A stretch of 64,000 bases of DNA from Mycolicibacterium anyangense. Its GTDB lineage: Bacteria; Actinomycetota; Actinomycetes; Mycobacteriales; Mycobacteriaceae. The notes below the pieces were generated by a model that searched no databases, was not told the DNA's origin, and saw nothing but the letters and a program-made list of their open reading frames with translations. The stretch is from assembly GCF_010731855.1 (NCBI RefSeq), contig NZ_AP022620.1, positions 4,154,001 through 4,218,000 of the forward strand, in the 5' to 3' direction. Made by a program: the position numbers and the translations under genes. Below, in pieces: positions 54,482 through 63,891 of this stretch. Position 1 is the first letter of the stretch; each line of letters opens with the position of its first letter.

Positions 54482-55405
54482 GTGAAGTTTCACCCGCCTT
54501 CTGTGTTGATCACGATGTTGATCGCGATCGTGACGACGTTGTGCGTGGTGTCGGCAGGCACCGCCGTCGCCGAGCCCGAGGTGGACGACCTCGCCAAACT
54601 CAACGATCTGACCAAGCAGGCCCAGCAGATGATGGAGACCGTTGCGGCCGCACAACTGGATCTCGACAAGAAGCTGCAGGTGCAGGCCGAGGCGGACCGG
54701 ACGCACGCCGACGACCTCGCCGCACTGGAAGCCACCAGAGTTCAGCTCGCCGGTTACCAAGAGGTCGTGGACAAGGCGGCCGCCGCGATCTATGTGGGTG
54801 GGCGCACGGACAGTGCGAGTGCCCTGCTCAGCGCAGCCTCGCCGCAGCTGCTCATCGACCAGCTCGCTTTCCAGCGGGCGATCACCGACGACCTGTCCGC
54901 ACACCTGCGGGCGTTCCGGGAGGCCAACCGGCGGGCCGAGACCCTTCAGGCGGCGTCGGCCGAATCGGCGGCCGCCGCAAAAACGGCTGCCGACGCCGCC
55001 ACGGCGTTACGCGCCGATCTGCAGACCAAGCAATCCGAGCTCGACACCCAGGTCAGGCTGGTCCGGGCCACCTACTACTCGCTGCCCGAGGCGCAGCAGG
55101 CGCTGCTGGGTCCCGGGGGAGCGATCCCGACCGTCGGGATGAACGGCTTGGTTCCCAACGCCCGGACGCTCGCGGCGTACATCATCGCGACGTACCCGGG
55201 AGTGCAGTCCATCGGCGGGGTGCGTGCCGATCCGCTGCCGGACCACCCGAGCGGGCATGCCATCGACATCATGATCGGCTCGGATATGGCGCTCGGTGAT
55301 GCGATCAACGCCGACGTGCAGAGCCAGTCCGAACGGTTCGGGGTGTCCTACACCATGTGGCGCGTGGCCAACCACTTCAACCACGTTCACGTCACGGTGC
55401 GCTGA
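54482..55405 (+). CDS. Secreted coiled-coil protein with ARB-07466-like C-terminal domain
   Basis: A 307-residue exported protein. The signal peptide is cleaved near AVA-EP (about residue 30). A long helical coiled coil (about 35-190) is rich in Ala/Gln/Glu. The C-terminal domain (about 205-307) contains HPSGHAIDIMI and NHFNHVHVTV, histidines and aspartates like those of the ARB-07466 family linked to peptidoglycan. It may regulate or perform cell-wall hydrolysis; the enzymatic state is unproven. GTG 54482 has AGGGGA upstream. The next gene is a convergent tetR. Confidence 0.8.
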   Translation: MKFHPPSVLITMLIAIVTTLCVVSAGTAVAEPEVDDLAKLNDLTKQAQQMMETVAAAQLDLDKKLQVQAEADRTHADDLAALEATRVQLAGYQEVVDKAAAAIYVGGRTDSASALLSAASPQLLIDQLAFQRAITDDLSAHLRAFREANRRAETLQAASAESAAAAKTAADAATALRADLQTKQSELDTQVRLVRATYYSLPEAQQALLGPGGAIPTVGMNGLVPNARTLAAYIIATYPGVQSIGGVRADPLPDHPSGHAIDIMIGSDMALGDAINADVQSQSERFGVSYTMWRVANHFNHVHVTVR

Positions 55406-55429
55406 CCCGGGCGCTCGGGCCAGTGCGGC

Positions 55430-55990
55430 TCAGAGTGCCGCGGTGAACTTCTTGACGACCTCTTGGAGCTTGTCCCGCAGCTCGTTCTCACTGAGGGCGC
55501 CGAGCCGTGAGTCGGCGGCGCAACCGTAGACACCCGCGATCAGCAAGGTCATCGCGACCAGCTCGGTGTCGTCGGTCTGCGGGCCCAGCAGCAGGTTGGT
55601 GAACGCATCGACGGCCTCGCGCAGATCGGCGTGGGTGTCGAGCAGTTCGTGGATCACCGGGTCGCCGTAGAAGACGTGTGCGACGGCACGGTGCCGGATG
55701 ACCAGATCGATCAGGCCGCTGAACGCGATGTCACGACGCGCCTGCGCCGAAGGCAGCATGTCGGCGATGCGGCGAATGTGGGCGATGTCGTCGAAGAGCG
55801 GTTGGGCGACCGCGAGGGCGATGTCGTCCTTGGACGAAAACTGGTAGTAGACAGAGGCTTTGGTGACACCCAGGCGCGCAGCGATCATCTGGATCGAGGT
55901 CCCCCGCACGCCGTGCTGGGCGAAAAGCTCCAGGGCAGCCTCCAGCACGCGCTCGCGCGCGAACCCGCGGGCAGCCACCGGCTTTGCCAT
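55430..55990 (-). CDS. TetR family transcriptional regulator, probable mmpS-mmpL repressor
   Basis: A 186-residue regulator with a helix-turn-helix at about 28-60 (IQMIAARLGVTKASVYYQFSSK pattern). ATG 55990 follows GGAGGG. It is divergent from mmpS-mmpL; the 185-bp gap contains two overlapping palindromes, the standard arrangement for TetR control of mycobacterial MmpL pumps. The ligand is unknown. Confidence 0.87.
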   Translation of the reverse strand: MAKPVAARGFARERVLEAALELFAQHGVRGTSIQMIAARLGVTKASVYYQFSSKDDIALAVAQPLFDDIAHIRRIADMLPSAQARRDIAFSGLIDLVIRHRAVAHVFYGDPVIHELLDTHADLREAVDAFTNLLLGPQTDDTELVAMTLLIAGVYGCAADSRLGALSENELRDKLQEVVKKFTAAL

Positions 55991-56071
55991 CCGAACCCTC
56001 CTCTACGTGCAGGCTACCCACTCCCCAGCTATGACCTCCGCCACTACGGGAGTTTCTCGTTGCGCCGCTCA

Positions 56072-56119
56072 CAACTCATACTCTGACATTGAGAATAGTT
56101 ATACCGACAGTATAAGTTG
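56072..56119. promoter_or_regulatory. Operator region with nested palindromes upstream of mmpS
   Basis: An outer repeat, CAACTCATACT (56072-56082) and AGTATAAGTTG (56109-56119), pairs at 10 of 11 positions. Inside it TTATAC (56099-56104) and GTATAA (56110-56115) form perfect 6-bp arms with 5-nt spacer. The AT-rich site lies between tetR and mmpS, 56 nt before the mmpS ATG. Confidence 0.62.
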
Positions 56120-56175
56120 AGCCAGTCGTACGGCATATGCGAGCGCCGAATAGGCCGGTGCGGGAAGAGGTCGGG

Positions 56176-56604
56176 ATGGGACTGCTCAAACGGGCATGGC
56201 TGCCTTTGGTGATGGTGATCGTCGTCGTCGTCGGAGGCATCGCCGTCGGCCGCATCCGGGGGATCTTCGGTTCCGACCCCGTCATGGTGGCGCCGACGAA
56301 CTTCGCCGGTGACGCCAAGAGGTTCACGCCGAAGGTCGTCCGCTACGAAGTGTTCGGACCACCGGGGGCAGTTGCCGATGTCAACTACATCGACCTCGAT
56401 GCGATGCCCCAGCGCGCCAGCAGCGTCCCGCTGCCGTGGTCGCTGACGCTGTCGACCACGGACGCTTCGGTGTCGGCAACGCTGGTCGCGCAGGGCAATG
56501 CCGACGAACTCGGCTGCCGGGTCTACGTCGACGAGAAGCTCCGCGTCGAACGGACCGTCGACGGCTACAACGCCCAGACCTACTGCATTGTGAAGTCGGC
56601 ATGA
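56176..56604 (+). CDS. MmpS family membrane protein
   Basis: A 142-residue protein with one N-terminal transmembrane helix (about 5-28) and a periplasmic beta-sandwich ([21 protein letters not shown]). A terminal Cys pair ([17 protein letters not shown]) is typical of MmpS. It works with the MmpL transporter in export of lipids or siderophores. ATG 56176 is chosen because GAAGAGG lies just upstream; a longer frame begins at 56137. Its stop overlaps the mmpL start. Confidence 0.9.
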   Translation: MGLLKRAWLPLVMVIVVVVGGIAVGRIRGIFGSDPVMVAPTNFAGDAKRFTPKVVRYEVFGPPGAVADVNYIDLDAMPQRASSVPLPWSLTLSTTDASVSATLVAQGNADELGCRVYVDEKLRVERTVDGYNAQTYCIVKSA

Positions 56605-59522
56605 GCGCCCATCGGGCGGACGCCGTGACCGACGCGGCGACCGAGGAAATCCCCGTGCCGAGGTACCAGAGCGCACACTTCGGCCGCATTGCCCTGGTCA
56701 TGCGCAAACTCGCCGTCCCGATCATCCTCGCTTGGATCGCGCTGGCCGTGTTCCTCAACGTCTCGGTGCCGCAGCTGGAGAAGGTCGGCGAGATGCGCTC
56801 GGTGTCGATGAGCCCCAAGGGCGCACCGGCCGCAGTGGCGCTGCAGAAGATCGGCCAGGTGTTCGAGGAATACAGCTCGGACAGCTCGGCGATGATCGTG
56901 CTCGAAGGCAAGGACAAACTGGGCCAGGAGGCCCGGGACTACTACGCGAAACTCATTGCGGCCCTGCGGGCCGATACCGCCCACGTCGAGCACGTCCAGG
57001 ATTTCTGGAGCGACCCGCTGACTGCCTCCGGTGTCCAGAGCGGTGATGGCAAGGCCGCCTACGCCCAGGTGAACCTGGTGGGCAACCAGGGCGAGGCGAA
57101 AGCCAACGATTCGGTGGCAGCGGTGCACCGGATCATCGACCAAACCCCGGCACCGCCGGGCGTCAAGGCGTACGTCACCGGTGGTGCCGCACTAGCGTCC
57201 GAGCAGCAGGAGATCGGCCACAGCAGCATGCATTCGGTCGAGGCCCTGACCATGGTGGTCATCCTGGTCTTCCTGCTGTTCTACTTCCGCTCGATTGCCA
57301 CCACCCTGCTGATCATGGCGATGCTCGGACTGAGCGTCTCGACCGTCCGCGGAGCCATCGCCTTCTTGGGCTACCACAACATCATCGGGCTCTCGACCTT
57401 CGCCACCAGCCTGGTCGTGACACTGGCCATCGCGATTGCCGTCGACTACGCGATCTTCCTGATCGGCCGTTACCAGGAAGCCCGCAGCCTCGGCGAAGAT
57501 CGAGAGTCCGCCTACTACACCATGTTCGGCACCACGGCCCACGTGATCGTCGGGTCCGGTCTGACGATCGCCGGTGCCACCTTCTGCCTGAGCTTCACCC
57601 GCTTGCCGTACTTCCAGACGCTGGGGGTTCCGCTGGCCATCGGCATGATCGTCATGGTCACCTTGGCCATGACCTTCACGCCCGCGCTGGTGGTGGTGGC
57701 CGGCAAATTCGGTCTGCTCGACCCCAAGCGTGCGCTGCGATCCCGGGTCTGGCGCAAGGTCGGCACCGCGGTCGTGCGATGGCCCGGCCCGATTTTGATT
57801 GCGACGCTGGCGATCTCATTGATCGGACTGATTGCGCTGCCCAGCTACAAGACCAGCTACAACGATCGCAAGTATCTACCCGACAGCATCCCGTCCAGCC
57901 AGGGCTACGCGGCGGCCGAGCGGCACTTCTCGCCGTCGCGGCTCAACCCGGAGATCCTGATGATCGAAACGGATCATGACCTGCGGAACCCAGCGGACTT
58001 CCTGGTCATCGACAAAGTGGCCAAGGCGGTGTTCCGGGTACCGGGAATTGGTCGGGTGCAGACGATTACGCGTCCGGACGGCCAACCCATCGAGCACACC
58101 ACCATCCCCTACGCGCTATCTCAACAGGGCCTGCTGAACAAGCTCAACGAGCAGTACCAGGGCGATCGGACGGCTGACATGCTCAAGCAGGCCAACGACA
58201 TGCAAACCAACATCGACTCGATGGAGAAGATGCAGTCCATCACCGTCCAGATGGCGCAGACCACCAGCAACATGGTGACCAAGATGAAGGACATGTCGAT
58301 CACGCTGGCCCAGGTCCGTGATCAACTGGCGGCGTTCGACGACTTCTTCCGCCCCCTGCGCAACTACTTCTACTGGGAGCCGCACTGCTACGACATCCCG
58401 GTCTGCTCGGCGTTGCGGTCGATCTTCGACGCGCTCGACGGCATCGACACCATGACCGACAGCATCCAGTCTCTGATCCCGGACATGGAGCGGCTCAATG
58501 CGCTCATGCCGCAGATGGTTGCGCTGATGCCGACGATGATCGACACGATGAAGTCGATGAAGCAGATGATGCTCACCGTCTACCAGACGCAGAACGGCAT
58601 GCAGCAGCAGATGACCGAGATGCAACAGAACTCCGAAGCGATGGGCCAGGCATTCGACGCAGCCAAGAACGACGACTCGTTCTATCTGCCGCCGGATGCG
58701 TTCGAGAACGATGACTTCAAGCGCGGCATCAAGCAGTTCATCTCGCCGAACGGCAATGCGGTGCGGTTCATCATCGCCCATGAGGGTGACCCGTTGTCGC
58801 CGGAGGGGATCGAGAAGGTCGACGCCATCAAGCAGGCGGCCAAGGAAGCCCTGAAGGGCACCCCGCTGGAGGGATCGCGAATCTACCTCGGCGGGACCGC
58901 GGCGACCTTCAAGGACATGGCCGACGGCACCAAGTACGACCTGATGATCGCCGGCATTGCCGCGCTGGGCTTGATCTTCCTGATCATGCTCATCATCACC
59001 AGGGCCATCATCGCCGCCGGCGTGATCGTCGGTGCCGTGGCGATGTCACTGTGCGCATCCTTCGGCATCTCAGTCCTGCTGTGGCAGCACGTGCTCGGGC
59101 TGGAACTGCACTGGATGGTGCTCCCGATGGCAATGATCATTCAGCTGGCCGTCGGTGCCGACTACAACCTCCTGGTGGTCTCGCGACTCAAGGAAGAAGT
59201 TGGAGCGGGGGTCAGGACAGGCATCATTCGCACTCTCGGTGGCAGCGGTTCGGTGGTCACCGCGGCGGCCCTGCTGTTCGCGTTCACCATGATCACGATG
59301 GCCGTCAGCGAATTGCGCGTCATCGGACAGGTCGGCACGACGATCGGTCTCGGGCTGATCTTCGACACCTTGATCGTGCGGACGTTCACGACGCCGGCGG
59401 TCGCCACCCTGTTGGGCCGGTGGTATTGGTGGCCGCAGCGGATCAGGGTGCGGCCGATACCGTCACCGTGGCCGAAAGTGCCCGCGGTCCAGACCGATCC
59501 GGCGGTAGGAGTTCCCGTATGA
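56601..59522 (+). CDS. MmpL family RND transporter (MmpL4/5-like)
   Basis: A 973-residue RND transporter, the length of MmpL4/MmpL5. The proton-relay Asp-Tyr pairs are present: D282-Y283 in TM4 ([12 protein letters not shown]) and D854-Y855 in TM10 ([12 protein letters not shown]). The second periplasmic domain (about 520-680) carries a Met/Gln-rich coiled coil with many MQxM patterns, as in siderophore/drug-exporting MmpL4/5. The ATG overlaps the mmpS stop (ATGA); the stop overlaps the next gene. Regulation by the divergent TetR is likely. The cargo (carboxymycobactin, a lipid or a drug) is not decidable here. Confidence 0.92.
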   Translation: MSAHRADAVTDAATEEIPVPRYQSAHFGRIALVMRKLAVPIILAWIALAVFLNVSVPQLEKVGEMRSVSMSPKGAPAAVALQKIGQVFEEYSSDSSAMIVLEGKDKLGQEARDYYAKLIAALRADTAHVEHVQDFWSDPLTASGVQSGDGKAAYAQVNLVGNQGEAKANDSVAAVHRIIDQTPAPPGVKAYVTGGAALASEQQEIGHSSMHSVEALTMVVILVFLLFYFRSIATTLLIMAMLGLSVSTVRGAIAFLGYHNIIGLSTFATSLVVTLAIAIAVDYAIFLIGRYQEARSLGEDRESAYYTMFGTTAHVIVGSGLTIAGATFCLSFTRLPYFQTLGVPLAIGMIVMVTLAMTFTPALVVVAGKFGLLDPKRALRSRVWRKVGTAVVRWPGPILIATLAISLIGLIALPSYKTSYNDRKYLPDSIPSSQGYAAAERHFSPSRLNPEILMIETDHDLRNPADFLVIDKVAKAVFRVPGIGRVQTITRPDGQPIEHTTIPYALSQQGLLNKLNEQYQGDRTADMLKQANDMQTNIDSMEKMQSITVQMAQTTSNMVTKMKDMSITLAQVRDQLAAFDDFFRPLRNYFYWEPHCYDIPVCSALRSIFDALDGIDTMTDSIQSLIPDMERLNALMPQMVALMPTMIDTMKSMKQMMLTVYQTQNGMQQQMTEMQQNSEAMGQAFDAAKNDDSFYLPPDAFENDDFKRGIKQFISPNGNAVRFIIAHEGDPLSPEGIEKVDAIKQAAKEALKGTPLEGSRIYLGGTAATFKDMADGTKYDLMIAGIAALGLIFLIMLIITRAIIAAGVIVGAVAMSLCASFGISVLLWQHVLGLELHWMVLPMAMIIQLAVGADYNLLVVSRLKEEVGAGVRTGIIRTLGGSGSVVTAAALLFAFTMITMAVSELRVIGQVGTTIGLGLIFDTLIVRTFTTPAVATLLGRWYWWPQRIRVRPIPSPWPKVPAVQTDPAVGVPV

Positions 59523-59845
59523 GGTCGTGGAAAGTGCTCCTGACAGTACCCGTGGTGTCGATGCTGCTGGCCGCTCCTGCAGCCGCCGACCCGGACACCG
59601 ACTTTGCCGCCGAGTTGCACACCTACGGCATCTACGGCCAGCGGGACTACAACGCCTGGATCGGCAAGATCACCTGCAAACGTGCCGACCGCGGAATCGA
59701 CAAGGATGCCAATGCCTCTGCAGTCTTCGTCCACAACAACCTTGCACCAGGCACCACGACCGAACAGGCCTGGCAGTTCCTGGCCGCAGCCGTACGAACC
59801 TATTGCCCGGAACAGTTCGCCCGGATCACCGATGCGGCCCGCTAG
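59519..59845 (+). CDS. DUF732 family exported protein
   Basis: A 108-residue protein. Its signal peptide ends AAPAAA-DP (about residue 24), followed by the small DUF732 domain with two cysteines ([17 protein letters not shown]). Members are small secreted mycobacterial proteins of unknown function. The ATG overlaps the mmpL stop (ATGA), so it is produced with the transporter and may be a periplasmic accessory. Confidence 0.85.
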   Translation: MRSWKVLLTVPVVSMLLAAPAAADPDTDFAAELHTYGIYGQRDYNAWIGKITCKRADRGIDKDANASAVFVHNNLAPGTTTEQAWQFLAAAVRTYCPEQFARITDAAR

Positions 59846-60308
59846 CCGACTGCACGATGCCATGCACAAGATCGGTGTGCTGGCCGTGCTGCTCGCCCTG
59901 ACCTTCGCGATCGGGGTTGCCATAGCGGCGGTCAGTAGGGCCGACGCCACCGACGACTATCCGATCCCCAACCACATCCTGCGGACCTCGTGCACCGCCG
60001 AACAGATTCTGGCGGCGGCGCGCGACGTCGAACCGGTCTACTACGAGCGGTATATGACCGACTACAACAACAAGTCACCCGACGTACAACAGGCGGCCCA
60101 GGATCGGATCCATTGGTTCTTCTCGATGGATTACGCTGGCAGACGGGCCTACTCGGAGGACACGGCCACCAACGCCTTCTACGAGCAGTTGGCCTGGAAC
60201 TGGCCGAACTGGGCCAAGATCTTCTTCAACAACAAGGGGGTCGCGGCGCGCACCACCGCGATCTGCGACCGCTACCCACCGGACGACATGTCCGTCTGGG
60301 TGTGGTGA
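59832..60308 (+). CDS. DUF5078 family exported or membrane-anchored protein
   Basis: A protein of about 148-158 residues. It has one hydrophobic N-terminal segment (VLAVLLALTFAIGVAIAAVS) and a mature domain with DDYPIPNHILRTSCTAEQ and VYYERYMTDYNN, which I recognise as DUF5078. The start is uncertain: ATG 59832 overlaps DUF732 by 14 nt, while ATG 59862 gives a standard signal. It is the fourth gene of the mmpS-mmpL-DUF732-DUF5078 run and likely shares its function. It ends 12 bp before the convergent permease gene. Confidence 0.8.
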   Translation: MRPASRLHDAMHKIGVLAVLLALTFAIGVAIAAVSRADATDDYPIPNHILRTSCTAEQILAAARDVEPVYYERYMTDYNNKSPDVQQAAQDRIHWFFSMDYAGRRAYSEDTATNAFYEQLAWNWPNWAKIFFNNKGVAARTTAICDRYPPDDMSVWVW

Positions 60309-60320
60309 GCCTTCGTCGGT

Positions 60321-61694
60321 TCAGTCCTCCGGGTCGCCCATGTTGATCGTCAGCGGCCGGCGGAACAAGCGGGTCAGCCACAGCAGCACGACGATCCCGA
60401 TGCCGAACCAGATCAGGCCGTAGCGGGTGGAATCGGCCGACAGATACAGCCACAGAACGACGGTGAGTGCCACGCCGATGGCAGGCAGCACGATGTTGCG
60501 CAGGATCTGCTTGCCGCCGCGGAACTCCTTGCGGCGGTAGGCGAAGTAGACGATCACCGTGAGATTGACGAAGGTGAAAGCCACCAGCGCGCCGAAGTTG
60601 ATCAACGACGCCACGAAGTCCAGGGTGAACGCGATCGCCAGCAAGGACACCAGGCCGACGAAGACGATGGCGTAGGCCGGGGTTTGGAAGCTCGGGTGTA
60701 GGTAGCCGAAGAAGCGCCCGATCGGTCCGCGCCCGTTGCGGCCCATGACGTAGAGCAGCCGTGACACCGACGCGTGGGAGGCGAGGCTGGAGGCCACCGT
60801 GGCCGCGAAGGCCGCCGAGGTCAGCAGGATCTTGAACAGGTGCCCGCCGACATTGAAGGCGATCTCGGGCAGGGCGCTGTTCTCCAGGGATTCCTGGCTG
60901 AAGTTCGAGACGTCCGGGAACAACGACTGGGTGAAGAAGGCCGATACGAAGAAGATTGCGCCACCGATCAGCAGGGCCAGCAGGATCGCCTTCGGGACGA
61001 TGGAGGCGTCCTTGGCTTCCTCGGTGTACATCGTGATTGCGTCGAAGCCGATGAACGAGAAGGCCACGATCGTCGCACCCGTGATCACCAGATTCAGGTG
61101 CACCCCCTCGTGCCACAGCGGCTGTGTGGAGAACAGCGTGCCGTTGCCCATACCGTCGATCAGTGATTTCGCGGCCAGCACCAGGAACACCCCGATGAGG
61201 ACGACTTCGAACACCACCAGGATCATGTTCACCCGCGAGGTGTTGGTCATGCTGAACAGGCACATCCCGGTGATGACCGCGACGTAGACCACCACCCAGA
61301 TCCAGGCCGGCGCCTCGGGGAAGAACGAGTACAGATAGCTGCGGATGATGAGCGCGTTGACCAAGGGCAGCAGCAGGTAGTCCAGCAGTGCCGCCCAGCC
61401 GATCAGGAAGCCGAGGTTGGGACTGATGGTCTCGGAGGTGTAGGTGTAGGCCGACCCGGCCGAGGGGAAGATCTGGGTCATCCGGCCGTAGCTGATGGCG
61501 GTGAACATCATGACCACCAAGGCCAGCAGGTACGCGGTCGGCACCACGTTGCCCGTCTCCGTCGAGACGATGCCGAAGGTGTCGAACACGACCGTCGGGG
61601 TCATGTAACCCAGACCCAGCCCAACGATCGCCCACAACCCGAGCGTGCGTGCCAGCGTCGTGGTGCCCTTCGCCCCGGAGGCAACCTGACTCAT
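60321..61694 (-). CDS. APC superfamily amino acid permease
   Basis: A 457-residue transporter with about 12 hydrophobic segments. The family pattern is visible (LGLGYMTPTVVFDTFG, IFPSAGSAYTYTSETISPNLGFLIGW). It resembles the putrescine/amino-acid importer branch (PuuP-like). It has no adjacent regulator; its neighbour on the other side is a universal stress protein. ATG 61694 has only a weak ribosome binding site. The substrate is unknown. Confidence 0.88.
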   Translation of the reverse strand: MSQVASGAKGTTTLARTLGLWAIVGLGLGYMTPTVVFDTFGIVSTETGNVVPTAYLLALVVMMFTAISYGRMTQIFPSAGSAYTYTSETISPNLGFLIGWAALLDYLLLPLVNALIIRSYLYSFFPEAPAWIWVVVYVAVITGMCLFSMTNTSRVNMILVVFEVVLIGVFLVLAAKSLIDGMGNGTLFSTQPLWHEGVHLNLVITGATIVAFSFIGFDAITMYTEEAKDASIVPKAILLALLIGGAIFFVSAFFTQSLFPDVSNFSQESLENSALPEIAFNVGGHLFKILLTSAAFAATVASSLASHASVSRLLYVMGRNGRGPIGRFFGYLHPSFQTPAYAIVFVGLVSLLAIAFTLDFVASLINFGALVAFTFVNLTVIVYFAYRRKEFRGGKQILRNIVLPAIGVALTVVLWLYLSADSTRYGLIWFGIGIVVLLWLTRLFRRPLTINMGDPED

Positions 61695-61845
61695 CTTCGC
61701 CCCGCCATCATCTCGTCGGAATCCCTACGTTGTGGCCTATCACAACGTCGGCTGCGCTGGTGTGCTTTGGCGACGCACGTTATCGGAGCCGAACCTTCTC
61801 GCAGTCGCACACCACGGTTGATTATGCGTGTTAGCGTCACGAAGT

Positions 61846-62703
61846 ATGCGGTACGTCGTCGGTTATGGCCCTCGCCAACGTGGTGTGGACGGCGTCAATC
61901 TCGCGGCATCCCTGGCCCGGTCCTCAGGTGCCACACTGGATCTGGTCTCGGTTTTGCCCAGTGACGCCCCGACCTTCCACCGGTACTCACCGGATCAGGC
62001 GTTCAACGCCGAAGTCGAGGAGCAGGGCCGGGAGTGGCTCGAGGACGGTCTGGCTCACGTCCCGTCCGGTGTGCAGGCCGAGGCACATCTGCGCAGGGCT
62101 GACTCCATCGCCGAAGGTCTGCTCGACGCGGCGACCGATCCCGATCAGGGCGAGGCAGCTCTGATCGTGGTCGGCACCTACCACCGGGTGCGCGGCCGGT
62201 TCGGGCTGGGAAGCCTGGCCGATGCCCTGCTGCACGCCTCCGAGGTGCCGGTCGCGCTGGCACCGGCGGAATACGAGCCGCAGCAACGCATTACCCGCAT
62301 CACCTGTGCCATCGGGATGCGGCCCGGCAACGAGAGCCTGTTCGACAACGCGGTCCGTCTGGCGGCTGAATGGAAGGTGCCGTTGCGCCTGATGTCGCTG
62401 ATCGCCGTGGGTGAGGGCGGCAGCGAGGAACGCCGTCAGGAGTGGTCGGAGCTGGCCCGCCAGCATGCCGCCGGACTGGTCGAGAAGGCCACCGAAACGC
62501 TACCCGCAGAGTCGGTGACAAGCGTTGTCGGCCATGGACATTCGCTTGAGGACGCGGTGCTCGAACTGGACTTCGAGGACAGCGAGGTGGTTCTGGTCGG
62601 GTCCAGCCGGCTGGCCCAGCCCAAGCGGCTGTTCCTCGGTCACTCGGCCAGCAAGATCATGCGTGCGCTGCCGGTCCCGATGATCGTGTGGCCGCGCGGC
62701 TGA
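61846..62703 (+). CDS. Tandem-domain universal stress protein
   Basis: A 285-residue protein with two Usp-like domains, about 1-145 and 146-285. The nucleotide-loop pattern is partial in both (VVGTYHRVRGRFGLGSLAD; LVGSSRLAQPKRLFLGHSAS), so ATP binding is uncertain. ATG 61846 lies 8 nt behind a TAGCGT element, so the message may be leaderless. It is divergent from the permease and convergent with the dehydratase. Confidence 0.85.
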   Translation: MRYVVGYGPRQRGVDGVNLAASLARSSGATLDLVSVLPSDAPTFHRYSPDQAFNAEVEEQGREWLEDGLAHVPSGVQAEAHLRRADSIAEGLLDAATDPDQGEAALIVVGTYHRVRGRFGLGSLADALLHASEVPVALAPAEYEPQQRITRITCAIGMRPGNESLFDNAVRLAAEWKVPLRLMSLIAVGEGGSEERRQEWSELARQHAAGLVEKATETLPAESVTSVVGHGHSLEDAVLELDFEDSEVVLVGSSRLAQPKRLFLGHSASKIMRALPVPMIVWPRG

Positions 62704-62713
62704 CGCGCAAACG

Positions 62714-63745
62714 TCAGCTGAAGCGGACGTTCAGCGTTGCCAGTCCGAAGATCTTCTTGCCGTCGGACTTGGCGGCCACCAGGAGCACACCGCTGCGGGT
62801 CGCCGGATCCAGCGACTTGATCTTGCCGCTGAACTCGATGTCGGCACCTTCCTTGGCCGACACGATGGCCGGTTGCGACAGCCGCACCGCATAGCGGGTC
62901 ACCGCCCCGGGATCGCCGGTCCACGACGACGCGAAGCCGGCACCCAGCCCCATGGTCAGCATGCCGTGGGCGATGACGTCGGGCAGGCCGGCCAGCTTGG
63001 CGATGTCCTCGTCCCAGTGGATCGGGTTGGCGTCACCGGCAACCCCGGCATAGTTGACCAGGTCGCCGCGCGAGAGCCGGGTGTGATGCACCGGAAGTTC
63101 GTCACCGACCTTCAACGAATCGAAGGACGGGGTACCCGGGGTGCGAGTCAGCCCGCCGTCGGAGATCCGGATCTCGCCCGCGGGGCGCATTTCCTTCTCG
63201 TACGCGGCGTCGGCTCCCGGGATGTCGAGGATGTTCATGTCGTGCATCATGGCCTTCTGCACGGCTTCCTTGACCCCGGCATCGATGTCCTCGCCGGTGA
63301 CGCCGACGACGGTGGTGTGCAGGGTGTGCACCCGCTCGCCGGCCGCATCGGTGAAGGTGTTGGTGACGGTGATGAAGTCCCGGCCCGCAGTCCGGCGCAC
63401 GTCGGTCAGCTCGACGTCGATGTGCAGTTCATCGCCGGCGACGATCGGGCGGTGCTGCTCGAAGACCTCTTCGGTCTGGAGATAGGTGTCGTAGCCGACG
63501 ACGATCTCTTCGAACATCCTGCGGTTGCATTGCATGCCCGGTGCCGAGGTGAACGTCAGCGGTGCGATGACATCCGAATAGCCCAGTTCCGCGGCAGCGG
63601 CGACGTCCCAGTGCGCGGGGTTGTAGTCCTGCACGGCCCGCGCGTATTCGCGCAGCTTCTCGCGGCCGACCAGGTAGGTACCGGCCATCTGGTAGTAGTG
63701 GCCGACCCGGGCCGCCAGTGCAGATGTCTCTGCTGGTGCAGTCAT
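62714..63745 (-). CDS. Fused HadA-HadB-type (3R)-hydroxyacyl-ACP dehydratase
   Basis: A 343-residue double-hotdog enzyme. Residues about 20-160 resemble HadA (REKLREYARAVQDYNPAHWD, IAPLTFTSAPG, VEQHRPIVAGDELHIDVE). Residues about 210-343 resemble HadB, with the complete hydratase-2 motif NYAGVAGDANPIHWDEDIA holding catalytic Asp and His. In mycobacteria separate HadA and HadB form the FAS-II dehydratase that shapes mycolic acids; the fused paralogue probably acts in a related acyl chain pathway. ATG 63745 is chosen over a TTG at 63757. Confidence 0.87.
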   Translation of the reverse strand: MTAPAETSALAARVGHYYQMAGTYLVGREKLREYARAVQDYNPAHWDVAAAAELGYSDVIAPLTFTSAPGMQCNRRMFEEIVVGYDTYLQTEEVFEQHRPIVAGDELHIDVELTDVRRTAGRDFITVTNTFTDAAGERVHTLHTTVVGVTGEDIDAGVKEAVQKAMMHDMNILDIPGADAAYEKEMRPAGEIRISDGGLTRTPGTPSFDSLKVGDELPVHHTRLSRGDLVNYAGVAGDANPIHWDEDIAKLAGLPDVIAHGMLTMGLGAGFASSWTGDPGAVTRYAVRLSQPAIVSAKEGADIEFSGKIKSLDPATRSGVLLVAAKSDGKKIFGLATLNVRFS

Positions 63746-63879
63746 GGATGTGCTCAACTTTCCGGTCGGGCTGCTGGGGATGCCGACCAGTGCACCCTAA
63801 CCTGCGGGGACAGCCGGCAGAGCCGATGCCCATACCTGAGCTGCCACGGCAAACACTCGTCCGTTCGGCGGACGGCATC

Positions 63880-63885
63880 TACTCT
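63880..63885 (+). promoter_or_regulatory. -10 element TACTCT, probable leaderless promoter
   Basis: TACTCT ends 6 nt before a GTG at 63892, the first codon of the frame that runs off the window. Confidence 0.4.
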
Positions 63886-63891
63886 TGTGTG

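Noticed and set aside
60226..61635. A second long minus-strand frame within the APC permease
   Set aside because: It is another frame of the same strand and lacks hydrophobic segments; the permease frame has them.
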